Shown in pieces: positions 1 to 12,765 of a DNA stretch of 64,000 nt. The notes below the pieces were generated by a model. That model searched no databases, had not been told where the DNA came from, and worked only from the letters and a program-made list of their open reading frames with translations. The position numbers were made by a program, and so were the translations under genes. The stretch is from positions 8,953,501-9,017,500 of the forward strand of contig CM028920.1 of assembly GCA_016801845.1 (NCBI GenBank), read 5' to 3'. Source of the stretch: Polydactylus sextarius. Its lineage: Eukaryota; Chordata; Actinopteri; Polynemidae. Position 1 is the stretch's first letter; each line of letters begins with the position of its first letter.

Positions 1-1307
1 GAATAAGGCATGTCGTCCTCGTTGGATTTTACCCATATCAGACATTAGTTTTTAGTATACTAGGTCACTTCTAATTTTGACCAGTCTTGTGAGATTTTTT
101 TGCACCAGTTTTGTTTGCCAAGTAGTTCCACGTACAGTGCCTCCCACCACTGGCCCGAAGCTTAATGGGAAATGCGGGGGAAACGTGACAGGTAATTGTT
201 TGTGCAAGTCCCAGCCAGTCCAAGATCTTTGTGATTTCTTGTTACTTTAATGGTTTGACTGTGTGAACTAAAATGGTTTTAAGCATTTTGAATGAAATCT
301 TTACACATTCAGCACTGGGGTTTTTAGTATTTGTGCTTCCAAGTTTGTTTCCATTCAAACCCCGACCCTGCTGAAAGGCCTATTTCCCACTTCCATTCTT
401 GTTCCTCTCCCAGCGGGCTGAGTCTGAAAATAGCAAAGAGAGGGAAAGGAGGCCTTAATTTCATTCTCTGGTGCCAAATCTATTCCTCCATCTTTGGTGA
501 GAAGAAGAAAATCTGACTTATATAATGAACTCCTAAACACAACTGTTGAAACACATCAAATTTGGAGGACGGAGGGAGATCTTCTTAAGTTAAACTACAT
601 TTTTTGAGCAGTAAGTGTTGCCAGGGGCATAATAATTAGTCAACCCCCCTTTCCTGTGCCTGCAATTGGTAAATGTATCGTGTTCTGTTTCAATTTTCCC
701 TGACAAGGTTTTGTACCGCAGGTCGTCTCATGTTGTGTTTGCATCCTGGGAAGTCACTGTCCCTCTGTTTGCTGCTTTGTAACCTGAGCACTGTCTGTTG
801 GTGATACTTTACTGGATAGATGCTTGATGTCTCATAACAAGGACAGTGACACGATCTATATGTTGAATAAGCAAAAATTAGTTTCAAAGTGGTGAAAATA
901 GAAAAAAGTTGGACTTTTTAGAGAAAAAAAAAAACTTAACTGTGGTCACAAGTTATCCATCATACTCAAAAGTTGAACGAGTCATTAGACATTTTGATAA
1001 AACAAGTTTATTCACCTCATTGGCAAAGTTGTGGTAAGGTTATATAGTGTCTGAATATGTCCTTTTCTTTCCTGAATGTTAATTTTCTTTTTGTAAAATG
1101 TAATAAAAATGTATTTCAATACATACATTTCAATATGAATCTGGAGCCAGTGTATGGCCCAATTAGGCTTTGCAAAAAAATATATGTATTACAAATATAT
1201 GGGGCAAGTAATAAAAATCAAACTACCAGTGTCTCTAAAGCGTTTATTCACATTTGAATAACAGACATGAGAGTGGTATTAAATTGTTCATTTATCACTC
1301 AGCAGAG

Positions 1308-1342
<35 letters not shown>

Positions 1343-1355
1343 ATGTATGTATGTA
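1308..1355. repeat. TA/TG/TATG microsatellite
   Basis: (TA)n passing into (TG)n and TATG units, followed by two copies of ATATCCACATTGT. Confidence 0.9.
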
Positions 1356-2640
1356 TATATCCACATTGTATATATCCACATTGTTTGCCTACTCCAACCA
1401 ACTTAGTTCTTATTCTCTATGTGTCCTTTTTCTTCCTCCTCTTTCTCTTATTTGCTCCATTTAGCCATGTTGGTTAAGTGCTGAATCAGCACTCCCCATC
1501 ACTGTACAGACAGTCAATTAGTAGGACCTTGTGGTTGCCCTGGACATTTTGCTCTTATGCTCTGGAATTTAAATGATGGAGAGCTCGCACTGTGCCAGAG
1601 CCGATTACAGTGGTGGGAGTCTGAAATCTCCAAATGGGGCAGTGTATTGTGCAACTAAAGTCACACAAACTGCCACACACGAGTATATTTAAACAAACAG
1701 TGACACGCTGCAACGTTATACACTGACTGAGGAAAAATGTTAATTGCATGCTGAATAAAAAGTCCTTTCACTTCATCAAGATAGTCCCTCATTCAAGAGC
1801 AGCACACACTGTAACTAAACAAAGACTTAACATGCGACGGAAACACATTTACCCACTTCCATCACAACATGCATCTTACATTTGACCCCTCAAACACATG
1901 GCTGAACATAAATCACTCTCTATACACTCACCTTTTCACATTGGCCCATACTCTGTAAGTGTAGCTGCCCATAAACCATTCAGCTAAGCGTTCATGCTTA
2001 CAGCACGCAGATAAATCACTTCTTTCGACACGCCTCCACATGTAACCCCGCGGATCACTCTCACACATGTGAATGCCCTGAATACATGCCTTTAATAGGA
2101 GCACAGACCAACTGACTGAGCATTTATTAGCAGACAGTTGAAACAGCAGATTCACTTTTACTCTTTATTAATAATTTCTTAGGCCTAAAACTAAATATGT
2201 GTAGTTGCTTTTTTTTTTTTTTTAACGTGTTTATACATTGTTTATACATATGATAAAAATGTCATGAATTAGTGAAAAATGCACATTTACTGAGCTGTAG
2301 TTAGCGAGTAATCCAAATTCAAATAATGTCAAACCGATAAAAGAGGAAAATCCTCACATTTGCAAAATAAAAGCTATAAATTATCAATTCAAGTAATAAA
2401 AGATAAATTACTTGACTTGATAATTAAATCTCAAAATTCTTGATTTATTTGCTCTTAATCAACTAATGGATGGTGTTTGAGCGTTACTGGTGCTACAAGC
2501 ATACAATCAAATCATGTTTTACAATAACAGCGGCCAAGCATTTTATAATTTGGAAAAAAAAAAAGGATATCATTTGATGTCCATGACTTTAACCGGGATT
2601 AATTATTATTATTTCTTTTATTATTATTGATGAATCTGCT

Positions 2641-2662
2641 GATTATTATTATTATTATTATT
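2641..2662. repeat. ATT microsatellite
   Basis: About seven ATT units; a similar imperfect run lies just upstream (2604-2628). Confidence 0.85.
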
Positions 2663-3782
2663 ACATAATGATTTGGTCTATATGTAAAATTCAGTAATGG
2701 GTAAATAAACAGGTTTGTTAAAAAATCACTCAAAAAGTTGAATGATAATTAATTTTTCCCACCTAATTTATGAAGGGCTCATTGTTTTAGCTCTACTGAT
2801 GGCTGATTCATTGGTTAATCAATATAAAAAGAAGATAAATGTCCATCTCATGTCTTCATCATAGATTCAGAGATTAAAGAGTCACTGACCATCAAACAAG
2901 TTACTGATACTGTACTGATAATGTACAGAATAAATTAAATCCGACACATCTCTGTTTATTCTGTTTATCTGTTGAACCAATTTGTGAGCGTCCTGTGTGG
3001 TTGTCCACGTGTTTTCACCTTGTGGCACTTAAACAGTCAAACTGCCCCTCTGCTTTTTATTCTTGGCCAAAATGACATTGGAGGGCGTCCCTTGGACAAT
3101 TCCTGTGTGACCATCTGCTTCCTTGTGATTGTCCCTCCTGTCCAAGTGGCAGTGGAGTGGAGGTACAATGCGTCTACCGTCAGATGACCACTGTAAATGG
3201 AGAGTGTGACAATCTTATGCAGGACTAGATTCAGATAGATGTGTCAGAATATCCCATCAAGGTTTGTTGACATCAGGACTTTGTCTCAAAAGTTACCTTC
3301 ACATAGAAAGGGTGCTTTTGTTTGCCAAAAAGTGCTTTGTGCATGTTGCTTGACGTTTCATCTGCTGTTTTTATGATGATGCAATGTGGTAGATTATAGA
3401 CAGTTATTGAAGCATAGAGAGACAAAGTGTTAGGGGGAAAAAAGAAGAGGAGGCAACCCAGCTAAAACAACAGGCATTGCCTTATCTTTTTTGGACAATG
3501 CAAGCTGGATGGGAAAGGATGGAAAAGAAAAGGGGTGATGAACAGAGAGAAAAAAAAAGAAGGGGGCTGCGTCACAAGGACAAATGCACATAGTATGCTG
3601 CAGTAATCTGGAGTGAATACAAAGCAGATTAGAGGAAACAGACACGTGTTCAGTTCACTCACCTCCGCTCAGTGTTTGCTTGTCTTCAGAAATGTTTGAC
3701 AGGACTGCAGTGGGAACGAAATGGAGGGGACCTGAGCGCTGCAGAGCAGATACGACGTGGTGACGTTGTCCACTGGAGAGCA

Positions 3783-3785
<3 letters not shown>

Positions 3786-3813
<28 letters not shown>
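3786..3813. repeat. TG microsatellite
   Basis: About 14 TG units in KCNC3 intron 1. Confidence 0.95.
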
Positions 3814-4390
3814 AGGAGAGCTTACCGATTCAAATGTAGCGTGTCAAGGAGTTGAGTCATTCAGGGAATCTCTGGAACAGAAGTCTGTGTTGCGATTGAA
3901 ATTTTACCAGGATCACTTCCAAGAGCACTGACCTAAGCGAGTCGGTGTTCTTAGCACTTAGAAAATAAAGTCCACACGTGGATTACCCACCACAGAAGCT
4001 AATTATATCTCTAAGTTTAGTGTAACCTCCCTCCAACCTCCATCGCTCCTCCTCATCCTCCTTCATCTCCTTCTGTTATGAACCTCATGCATACATATGA
4101 GACTCACATACCATGTGGCCACATGTTTCATCATTCAACACATGCAGCCATCCCACTGCGACCCACCCTCTCTGTCCATCTTTTCCACACCTCACCTCTG
4201 CTGCCCTTCATTATCCTGCAGCGTCCCACTGTTGGGAGCTGAGCGACCCCTGTCAGGAGCGTACGATTTTCTGCTTTAAATGTCCGTCCTCCCGTGGACA
4301 CCAACGTCCTCCACCTTGGTCGCTTGCATTTCAGGTGGGACATATAGCTGCAGTTTCTCTGAGACACAAAGAGTGCCAGTAGGCAATTTG

Positions 4391-4412
4391 ATATTGATAT
4401 CTATATCAATAT
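4391..4412. repeat. AT-rich perfect palindrome
   Basis: ATATTGATAT and its reverse complement ATATCAATAT, separated by two bases. Confidence 0.85.
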
Positions 4413-6981
4413 ATAACTTGATATCTCTTCTGATATTTTCATTCGGTTATTATCAGTTGTTATGGATTTCCTCCTGGAAATGAGTTTATGGCCACTGTGA
4501 AATCTAGACCGTTCCACAGTGGTGAAGCCATCACTTCTGATAATTGACAGATTGATCAGGTCAGTAGCAAAAATGTAACAGATACTATGAGGAAGCGATT
4601 GTGATAAATGTAATAATTTGAGATTACATCTTTTTAAATACAGTTTTGCATTTTCAAATCTATGTTGATTTGGTTTCTTCCCAAGTGCCAAGTGATTTCA
4701 TGTCTGTAGGTGACCGTTTAGTGACCTAGTTTGGAAAAAAACAGAAAATGGCAGGTGATGCTCAAGTGTAAAATCTTCAAATAGCAAAAAGCAATTACAT
4801 GGAATCAAAGATAAACTACACACTGTTCACAATAGTTTCATATTTACTCTACAAATATGTTCTCATTTAACCCTGTGTGTTTCCTAAAATGTTGATCTGA
4901 ACCATGTTGTTGCATCTTTTACTCCTCAGTACCCTTCAAACCAAATAATTAATCAGTTCAATCAAAGTAACAGTTCATTTCATCTTAATCATAAACAGTC
5001 AGGTCTTTACAGACTGATATTAAGTGTATTTAGTGGACTTAATGCAAAATTATGGTGTTAATTCTGTAATTGTGGTTGTATCCCCATCTAACAGGAAGAG
5101 GTTTTGAGGTTGAGGTTCACAAATGGCTAAAAGCTACTGAAGTGAAAGACATCTTCTCTGTGCTGGTCTCCCTCACTCTCTGATTTTCCACAGCGTCACT
5201 GCTTGTCCATTTCATGCGCCGTGTCCCTAAAGCGAAATCTCTCTTTTCTGACATTTCAGTTGTTCTCTTTGTCTTGTTCAGGAGTGTTCGACTGTTGAGT
5301 TTAAGGCCTTCAACTTCGCCATTAGTCTCTGACGTTTCTGAGAATATAACTGTAATGATGATGATGATGGTACAAGTGAAGGCTATTACAGTAACCTACC
5401 CAAGGTTATACTCACGCTGCACACTAAGTGGCTACTTTTGAAGTCTCTGAGTGATGGGCAGAGCCATTCACCTTAAGATAATAGATTAATCAACCGATCC
5501 CAGTCTAAGTCGGTGCTCGAGTTGCCCTTCAGGAGAGCGTTCTGTATTTCACGTCACTTAAATGTTCATTTTTCATGCCTCATTCATGTGCAGATTCCAG
5601 ATCATCCTTCAATGTCTTCTTATCATTGCTGACTCTGCAGTGGTGGTCGTCTATTTGCTTTGCCCTCTAGGAAAGACTCCATGTACTCTGTGTCACTTGG
5701 TGCCGTTTGGTGAACTGACGTTGATGGAATATCACCATCACCGGTTTACATGGAAACAAAAGCCCCGTGAAAAGATTCAAAATCCTTTATTTTGCCTTCA
5801 CGTCTCCGTCAAGGTCACTTTCCCTTCACCTGAAAAACGTTAATCTTTCCTTTAACAATCAGCAGTCGGACTGAGCGATCGCAATTGGCTTCACAGTCTC
5901 GCTCCTCTACATTCAGCCCTTTACGCCAGCTGTAGGAGCAGTATTTGGCTTAGTCCTGTCCTTGGTGCCTGAAAGCAGAGGCTAACGCAGTGGTTGTCAT
6001 GGTGACAGAGAGCCAGGCAAGGCTGTGGTAATACTGTAATGATAAAGCTCTTCTGGATGGTGCCGCAGTAAACACAGCGCCACTAGGGTCCCGTTAAGGA
6101 AGAGTGCGGCGCATCGCCATGCATGCAAAAATGCCTGTAGGGCTAATATCAACTTTGACAATTTCTCCTTGGTTTTATCACTTATATTCATGATCTCCCA
6201 ACACTTCCTTCCTTCTTCCTCCTCTGTCTATTGCTCTCTCACTCCCCCCGATGCCCCAACTCACCTCCATCTCTTGATTGGTGAGATTCACACCATTGTG
6301 TTCTCTCCCCTGCTCATCTTTTCATCTCCTCTCCCTCCGTTCCTTCACTCACTCGTCTTCATTCATTCACCAAAACACAATCAGCGCTCTCTATCATCAA
6401 CTTCATTTCACAGTTGCCCCCACCCTTCTCTCTCTTTCTTTCCCCCCCTCTCATTTGCTTCTCTCTCTCCATCTCTGACTCCCGCTCTTTTAAATTTATG
6501 TTGATGATCTTTCCAAATCTAATTTCAGAGTCTGGAGAGCGAGGGCGACTCTATTGGGCCTTGAAGGTCATTGGGCTGCAGGTGTCACACACGGTAGCTT
6601 TACTGTAGGGAATTCAGTGCACCATTATTACAGTCTGCCTCTGAGTCGTATATTCAGAGCATTAACATGGCCGTTCAGACCAGGAACACACACATACCTT
6701 TATGTTGCAGTGAGGAAAAGGACAGACAAGAGGAGGAGGGGGCAGAGACAAAGCGCCTGAGGAGATAAATAAGTGTGAAGTGACAGATTGCTTCTCCTCC
6801 TTTTATCATCTTCCTCCACCTCTTTCTTTCCCTCCATCTCGCTGCTCATCCCTCTCCATCACCTCAATGCAGTGCTCATGTAGCTACCGCTCACTATCTG
6901 CGATCAGCAAGTGTGTGCACACACCTCCTGTGCCCATAGGCTGTTTGTCTCTCTTACATTGTGACTCATGTCCTCACACAC

Positions 6982-6982
6982 A

Positions 6983-7013
<31 letters not shown>
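6982..7013. repeat. CT/CA compound microsatellite
   Basis: (CT)n followed by (CA)n in KCNC3 intron 1. Confidence 0.95.
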
Positions 7014-7438
7014 TTATGCCAGGCACTTACGCCAACATGTGTACACACGGCAATGTACAGTATATGCGAAGATTTGATGAATAGCTTTAAATTCATGTTA
7101 TTACTGTTCAAACAGCGGCAGCACGTCTCTGTCTCTTGTCTTTCCTCACATGCCACAGATCTGAGCTCAACGGGCTGCTGCATATTTAAAAAGCACCGGC
7201 TGCTGTGATGGATTGATCAATATTGATTTGATGTTTGGATCTACAGTGTAATCCACTGTGCTCCATCTTGAAATACTGTTTGATTTAATTACAGAAACCA
7301 TGAACCTTTGTTTTACTGATATTCCATTGTGGCTTTTAACGATACGTTAAAAGGTCATGTCACGGTAACTGCAACAGATCGAGCTCCACTTACCATGTTA
7401 TAATTAAGTGCAGCAGTGTTGATTTGTACCTTCTGACC

Positions 7439-7441
<3 letters not shown>

Positions 7442-7516
<75 letters not shown>
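7442..7516. repeat. TA/TG compound microsatellite
   Basis: About 14 AT units followed by about 23 TG units. Confidence 0.95.
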
Positions 7517-7517
<1 letters not shown>

Positions 7518-9299
7518 ATGTATTTGTTCTTCATTAGACAGCTTCAGCTGTCATTGTCAAGTCAGGGTTTCTCTACATTCGCTCCCTGAAGTTTAGGAAC
7601 AAGTTTCGTGTTTCATTCTCAGGTGTTCAGATTGAAATACAGATGACTTATTTCCTGTGTGGATAAGATTTCCCATCTGTAAAAGCACCTGACACCAAAG
7701 TTTAATTTAGAGAAAGAGGGCGAATCTGTAACTCAGGAGAGGCTTTGCGGTTACATCCCAAATCTCTGGCGCTGAAACCATCACTGTATTTAAACTGCAG
7801 CGGCTGAAAGACAAAAATATACTTAAAACATTGTTTTTGTGTGGATATATGTAAATCTAAGAACATAACCATTTCATTTAGAGTTTAGTGATGAATAGAA
7901 ATTAATTTTAAACACATTTGTGTCTTACTAACACTATAGTTAAACCTATTATTTAGCATATGCAGTATTTTTTACGATGCCTTCTCTGTTATGTGTAGTT
8001 GTCTCAGTTGCAGGACGACCTCACAGCACCACATAAGTATTTTACTGCTGCAGTAAACAAAACTTTTGGATGCGTGCGTGGGCCATAGTTAAAACCCATC
8101 GTTTCTGGTCAGAAAGTATTTTCCGGAGAATAATGAGCGTTCTGCAGCTCCAACTTTATTTTGACAATATTAAATATATAGTCTACTTAAAGTGTCAGCT
8201 CAGCCTAAAGCAGCATTGATTATTATTTAAAATGTATTTTTTGGCTTATTTTAGCAGTGCACAGCAACAGATTGCAAAAATAAAATTAGAGAACAATATT
8301 TTTAAAAATCAAATTATGGAGGACATCTTTATCAAATTGCGAACATCTTAAGATAAGGACCTTTACGATGCTGTTAAATTTTCATGCATTTTAATGTGCA
8401 CAGACAGATTCTTATAGTTTGAGAGAAAATATACCCACAGCTCCCCCGTCCCTCCGGTTGACAGAATTTGCTTTTAAGGCTGAGGCCTGTCATTTAATAT
8501 TAGCTCTCAGTCTCCGTCTCTCTGGGAGAACGTTTCCTCTCTTTCTTTGCCTTCTCACTCACTTTTTCTCTCACTATCACTTCTTTTCAGAAGTTCTCTT
8601 CTCAGCGTCACATCACGTTGAGATCATCTAAACGATGAGCTACCTGTTTTTGTTTTCCCATCTGTGCTTGTTCATCATTTTGGCACTGTTTTCGGTCTCT
8701 CGCTCCCCTTGCGCTCTGTCCTTTCTTCTGGACTGCTTCAGCTTTTTCCTTTGTGCTGCTCTATGCGTGGATCCACATCGTCTGGTCTCCCTCCCACCAG
8801 TCCACCCCCTCCTGTGACTCCACCTGTGTAGCCTACATAGAAGATATGATGTTAGTGAAATGTTGCCTCAACTTTCTGTTTACGCTCCCTTGTGAACGTG
8901 TTAGTTTGTACATTTGTAATGACACTCTTCCTCTGCTCTAAAAGCACCGTAGCGTGGAAAAAAACTCACTTGGAGGACAGATCTCAGACGTCTAACTCTC
9001 TTCAACATTTCAGCTTCATTACTTCCCCGTGAGCACCGCTGCTACTGGTCTGTTATTATATTACTTACATCCTTATAACAGCAATTGTAACATAAAAAAA
9101 AAATGAGTACTTTGGGGCAAAACTCTCCTTGTTGCCTGGTTTGTACATGTCAAAGGATTCTGGTGCTCAACCAATGAGTGAGCATCTTGAGCAGGTCCCG
9201 CTGGTGTTATCCTGCTTCCTTGGGACTGGGAGTGCTGGTAGAGGGGTGGGGGTGGTGGGTGATGGTGGAGGTAGGAGGGCGCTTGAGAACCTCAGTGCA

Positions 9300-9320
9300 A
9301 GTGTGTGTGTGTGTGTGTGT
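9300..9320. repeat. TG microsatellite
   Basis: About ten TG units. Confidence 0.95.
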
Positions 9321-10588
9321 TTTCATGATACAGAGGGGGAGAGCACTGCAGCAATCTGAGAAAGTAGGTCAGACACCGACTAGTGGAAAACATAGAGGAG
9401 GAAAAGAGATGAGGATGAGAGGGAAAAGGAAAGAACAGAGAAGGAAAAAGAGGACAAGGAAGAGGGAAAAGGCCAGAGAGAGAGTAGGGGGATGGAAGGT
9501 GGAGGGTCCTGAGAATAAGAGAGGATGGAAAATTTGAAAACCAGGAATAAATCTGATATAAACATTAAAAAACGATACAGGATATAGAGATTTACTTTCC
9601 TCAACCACTGTTCCTGTTCCTGTCTCTGTAGAGGAATGTCTGTAACGAAAGTGTCACCTCTTTAAATAACCAACATTACCTCCTGTTAATTTAACAACAA
9701 ATGGATGCCACTATAGCGATCGAACACTACAGGACGATCATTGACTCGTGCTTCACGACTGCCTTTCCTGGAGGGTCACTTCTTCGGCTAAATGCTTGTC
9801 AGCTAATGTGCTCAATAAATACAGTGGGTCAGAGTCTTAAGTCTTCTGCTCAGTCTGTTTGTGTCGCGTAGGCAAATATGTGTAGGCTCGCGTCCAATTT
9901 TCAATCCCAAGAAGAAAAGAGAAACAAAACGTTTTAAGAAAACGAAACGGAAACTGTTTTGCCCTGCTTTTATAAAGCTTCCTCATATAAGTATGTTGCT
10001 CTTGATATTACATAAGTGCATAATGTTGAAAATACACAGTGACGTGCACAATATGCTGAGGGCACTCAGGCTTCTTATATGTATGGACTCCACTCAAGTA
10101 TGAATTACCTTTCTCTTTTGCTCTTCAGGCCATGTCTGTGTTTTATTATTTATTTGATAAAGCACAAAGTATGCTGCATCTATAAATACACTGCAGGGCT
10201 TGTAGGAATGGGCCACAACAAGGAAAGATTGTGCTGTTTCCACGCACACGCTGGTGTTATCACGCTCCTGCATGTGATTCAGTGACAAGTGAATCGGCCG
10301 GAGTAGAATAATAAGCTCAGGAACATATAGACAGATCACAAATATGCGTAATGCTGAGAAAAATGTCTCTGGGTGACAAAAAGAAAAATAACCAAGCAAA
10401 CCTGAAAAATAAATAAACAAGTGAGATCTCAGTGGTGGGACAGTGTAATATCTTAACTCATTTGTTTTTGTTTTGTTTTCTGTCCAGGAAATTTACCCAA
10501 AGGACAAAGATTAGAAAGTAGGTGTGGAACTGTAAAACAATGTAGTAGATGTGGAAGGGAACAGAGGAAAATGCCAATAGACAATAGA

Positions 10589-10720
10589 GACTTTAAAATG
10601 ATTTAATTTAACTTATTTTTTTGGTCTATATAATTTTTGGTTTATAGACCAGGCTTATAGTCTATGTTGCTGGAAAACCTTAATACCAAAAATCCTTTAA
10701 TCTGATATCATTTTAAGGTC
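10589..10720. repeat. Small inverted-repeat element (MITE-like)
   Basis: Imperfect 14-bp terminal inverted repeats GACTTTAAAATGAT (10589-10602) and ATCATTTTAAGGTC (10707-10720) enclose a second perfect 9-bp inverted repeat TGGTCTATA / TATAGACCA (10622-10651). No target-site duplication is evident. Confidence 0.35.
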
Positions 10721-11783
10721 ACTTTAGAGTCACTTTAGAATGACCTTATAAACTGGTTGATGTTGCCTGAAGCATTAAAGTTAAAGGATGAGAACTGTTG
10801 TTATTGAATCTGCAGGTACAAAACTGTATAAATGAAGTATAAATGTTATATTCTATGTCTGTAAACAAATGTTTACTAGAAAACTGCAGAATGCAGTGAG
10901 CTGTGGGACTGAGATGTGGGATTTGTTACTTATTGAACTATGGTTTAATGATGATTGTTGATATTTATCTTATCCTTTCAGCCTCTTGTCTTTCTCATCC
11001 ATCCATCGTGTCCTCCTCAGCAGAAATCACAAATTAGTGATATTTTTCTCTTAGTTTTCAACCCATTCTTTCTATCCATTGTTACTTTAATGCATCAAAA
11101 TTTTTCTCTTGAGCAAAGGTCTTAAAAAGTCCTCAAGCAAGGATATTTATTTGTATTTTGCTATAATATGTGCGATTCAATCAGTATATTATCATTCTAA
11201 AGGAAAGGTACTTTGAATAAAATAAAGGACAAAAGGCAGAGTTTTATATTGAATTGACAGTGCAGTTGCAGTTAGTTTAGTTTAGTGAAATTATGATTAC
11301 ACTAAATTATTGTTTTCCTGGTGGAACACCATGATACTGACAGCACATCTATTTTTACAGCTTCATTGTCATTTATGACTGTCGGATATAATGTAGTTAG
11401 GTCTAATGAGTGTGATTGTCCTTGGACACTGGATCAAATTGTGCCAAGGTCTTTTCATGGGAACGTTCATGTGCCTGTTATACTGTTACAAAACTGGCCT
11501 TGTAAAGTTTTTTTTTTTAAAGTAATTTCCCTTTAGGACTGGATACAACTTTTCAAATGTGAAGACTTCAGTAAAGATGACCATTACTGTAGTATCACTC
11601 ATGTGTAGTTGCTTTTCACAGAGAAGCCGTTGCATATACACCAGCTGTAGTTCGAGGTTTTCATATGCAATAAAGTTGTAGTTTTATCTTTTCTTGCCTT
11701 GCTGTATTTTCTTGATGTGACTTTTTTCTAATGTTCTTTTTCTGCTTTCTCCTTCTGTCTTTTCATTTCTTCCTTTTCTTCAG

Positions 11784-12765
11784 TATGTGGCGTTTGGCTC
11801 CCTATTCTTCATTCTCATCTCCATCTCCACTTTCTGCATGGAGACGCATGAGGCCTTCAACACCATCATCAACAAGACAGAGAACGTTACGGTGGGCAAC
11901 ACTACCCGTGAGGAGATTTCATATGAGGTGGTGACTGACAGCTGGTTGACATATGTGGAGGGTGTGTGTGTCATCTGGTTCACCATTGAGGTCCTGTTGC
12001 GAGTCACCTTCTGCCCAGACAAGTTGGAATTCTTCAAAAGCACCCTCAACATCATCGACTTTGTTGCCATCCTGCCCTTCTATCTGGAGGTGGGCTTGAG
12101 TGGTCTGTCCTCCAAAGCTGCCAAGGATGTCCTCGGTTTCCTCCGTGTTGTCCGATTCGTCCGTATCCTCCGAATTTTCAAGCTCACTCGCCACTTTGTG
12201 GGTCTCCGTGTCCTTGGCCACACCCTTCGTGCCAGCACCAATGAATTCCTTCTGCTCATCATCTTCTTAGCCCTTGGTGTCCTCATCTTTGCCACTATGA
12301 TCTACTATGCTGAACGAATTGGTGCAGACCCAGATGACCCAACAGCCAGCGCCCACACCAACTTCAAGAACATCCCCATTGGATTTTGGTGGGCCGTTGT
12401 GACCATGACCACACTGGGCTATGGAGATATGTATCCAGAGACGTGGTCTGGGATGCTGGTGGGTGCGCTCTGTGCCTTGGCCGGTGTGCTTACCATTGCT
12501 ATGCCTGTACCTGTCATTGTTAACAACTTCGGCATGTACTACTCTCTGGCCATGGCCAAACAAAAGCTGCCCAAAAAGAAGAACAAACACATTCCTCGAG
12601 CGCCCCAACCAGGGTCCCCCAACTACTGCAAACCAGATGCCTTGGCAATGGCTACTGCTTCACCGCAAAGGATCTTGGGAAATGTCTTAGGTGGAGTGAT
12701 GGGGTCTGCCGGCATAGGGGGTGACTGTCCTCTTGCCCAGGAAGAAATTATAGAGATAAACAGAG
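11784..12765 (+). CDS. KCNC3: KCNC3 exon 2: S1-S6 channel core
   Basis: A 982-nt exon (327 codons plus one base) begins right after a pyrimidine tract ending in cttcag and ends at G|gtgagg. Exon residues: S1 about 1-20; extracellular S1-S2 loop with three N-glycosylation sequons (N30, N34, N39); S2 about 56-76; S3 about 88-105; S4 voltage sensor RVVRFVRILRIFK at 121-133; S5 about 153-174; selectivity filter TLGYGD at 210-215; S6 with PVPVIV at 241-246. The tail continues with a basic stretch KLPKKKNKHIPR. If the 3' donor were ignored, the frame would run on to a stop near 12851. The opposite-strand frames here are shadows. Confidence 0.97.

Larger units (their letters stand above)
1..11783 (+). 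other. KCNC3: KCNC3 intron 1 (partial), no coding exon seen
   Basis: This stretch precedes the acceptor of the KCNC3 channel-core exon. I found no T1/BTB-coding exon in it, so the 5' exon must lie left of the window and the intron is at least 11.8 kb. Contents are AT-rich unique sequence, several microsatellites (listed separately), pyrimidine-rich tracts around 6200-6500 and 8500-8800, a perfect AT-rich palindrome at 4391-4412, and a small inverted-repeat element at 10589-10720. The short open frames here lack protein-like composition. An unrecognised regulatory element could be present. Confidence 0.7.

Noticed and set aside
1477..1493. AGTGCTGA-A-TCAGCACT palindrome resembling paired REST half-sites
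   Set aside because: The half-site arrangement and spacing do not match a canonical RE1; no left-half GGACAGCG-type motif nearby.
6169..6504. 111-codon Ser/Pro-rich frame
   Set aside because: A C/T-rich intronic tract read in frame; the composition is not protein-like.
9178..9537. 119-codon frame rich in Arg/Lys/Glu
   Set aside because: Produced by a purine-rich tract and a TG microsatellite inside KCNC3 intron 1.
10094..10420. 108-codon minus-strand frame in KCNC3 intron 1
   Set aside because: No recognisable motif, no supporting splice sites; chance frame in AT-rich DNA.
1..11783. Search for the KCNC3 T1-domain exon
   Set aside because: No frame contains Kv3 T1 motifs, so the exon is taken to be outside the window.
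11780..12608. Minus-strand frames opposite the KCNC3 core exon
   Set aside because: Shadows of the highly constrained plus-strand coding sequence.
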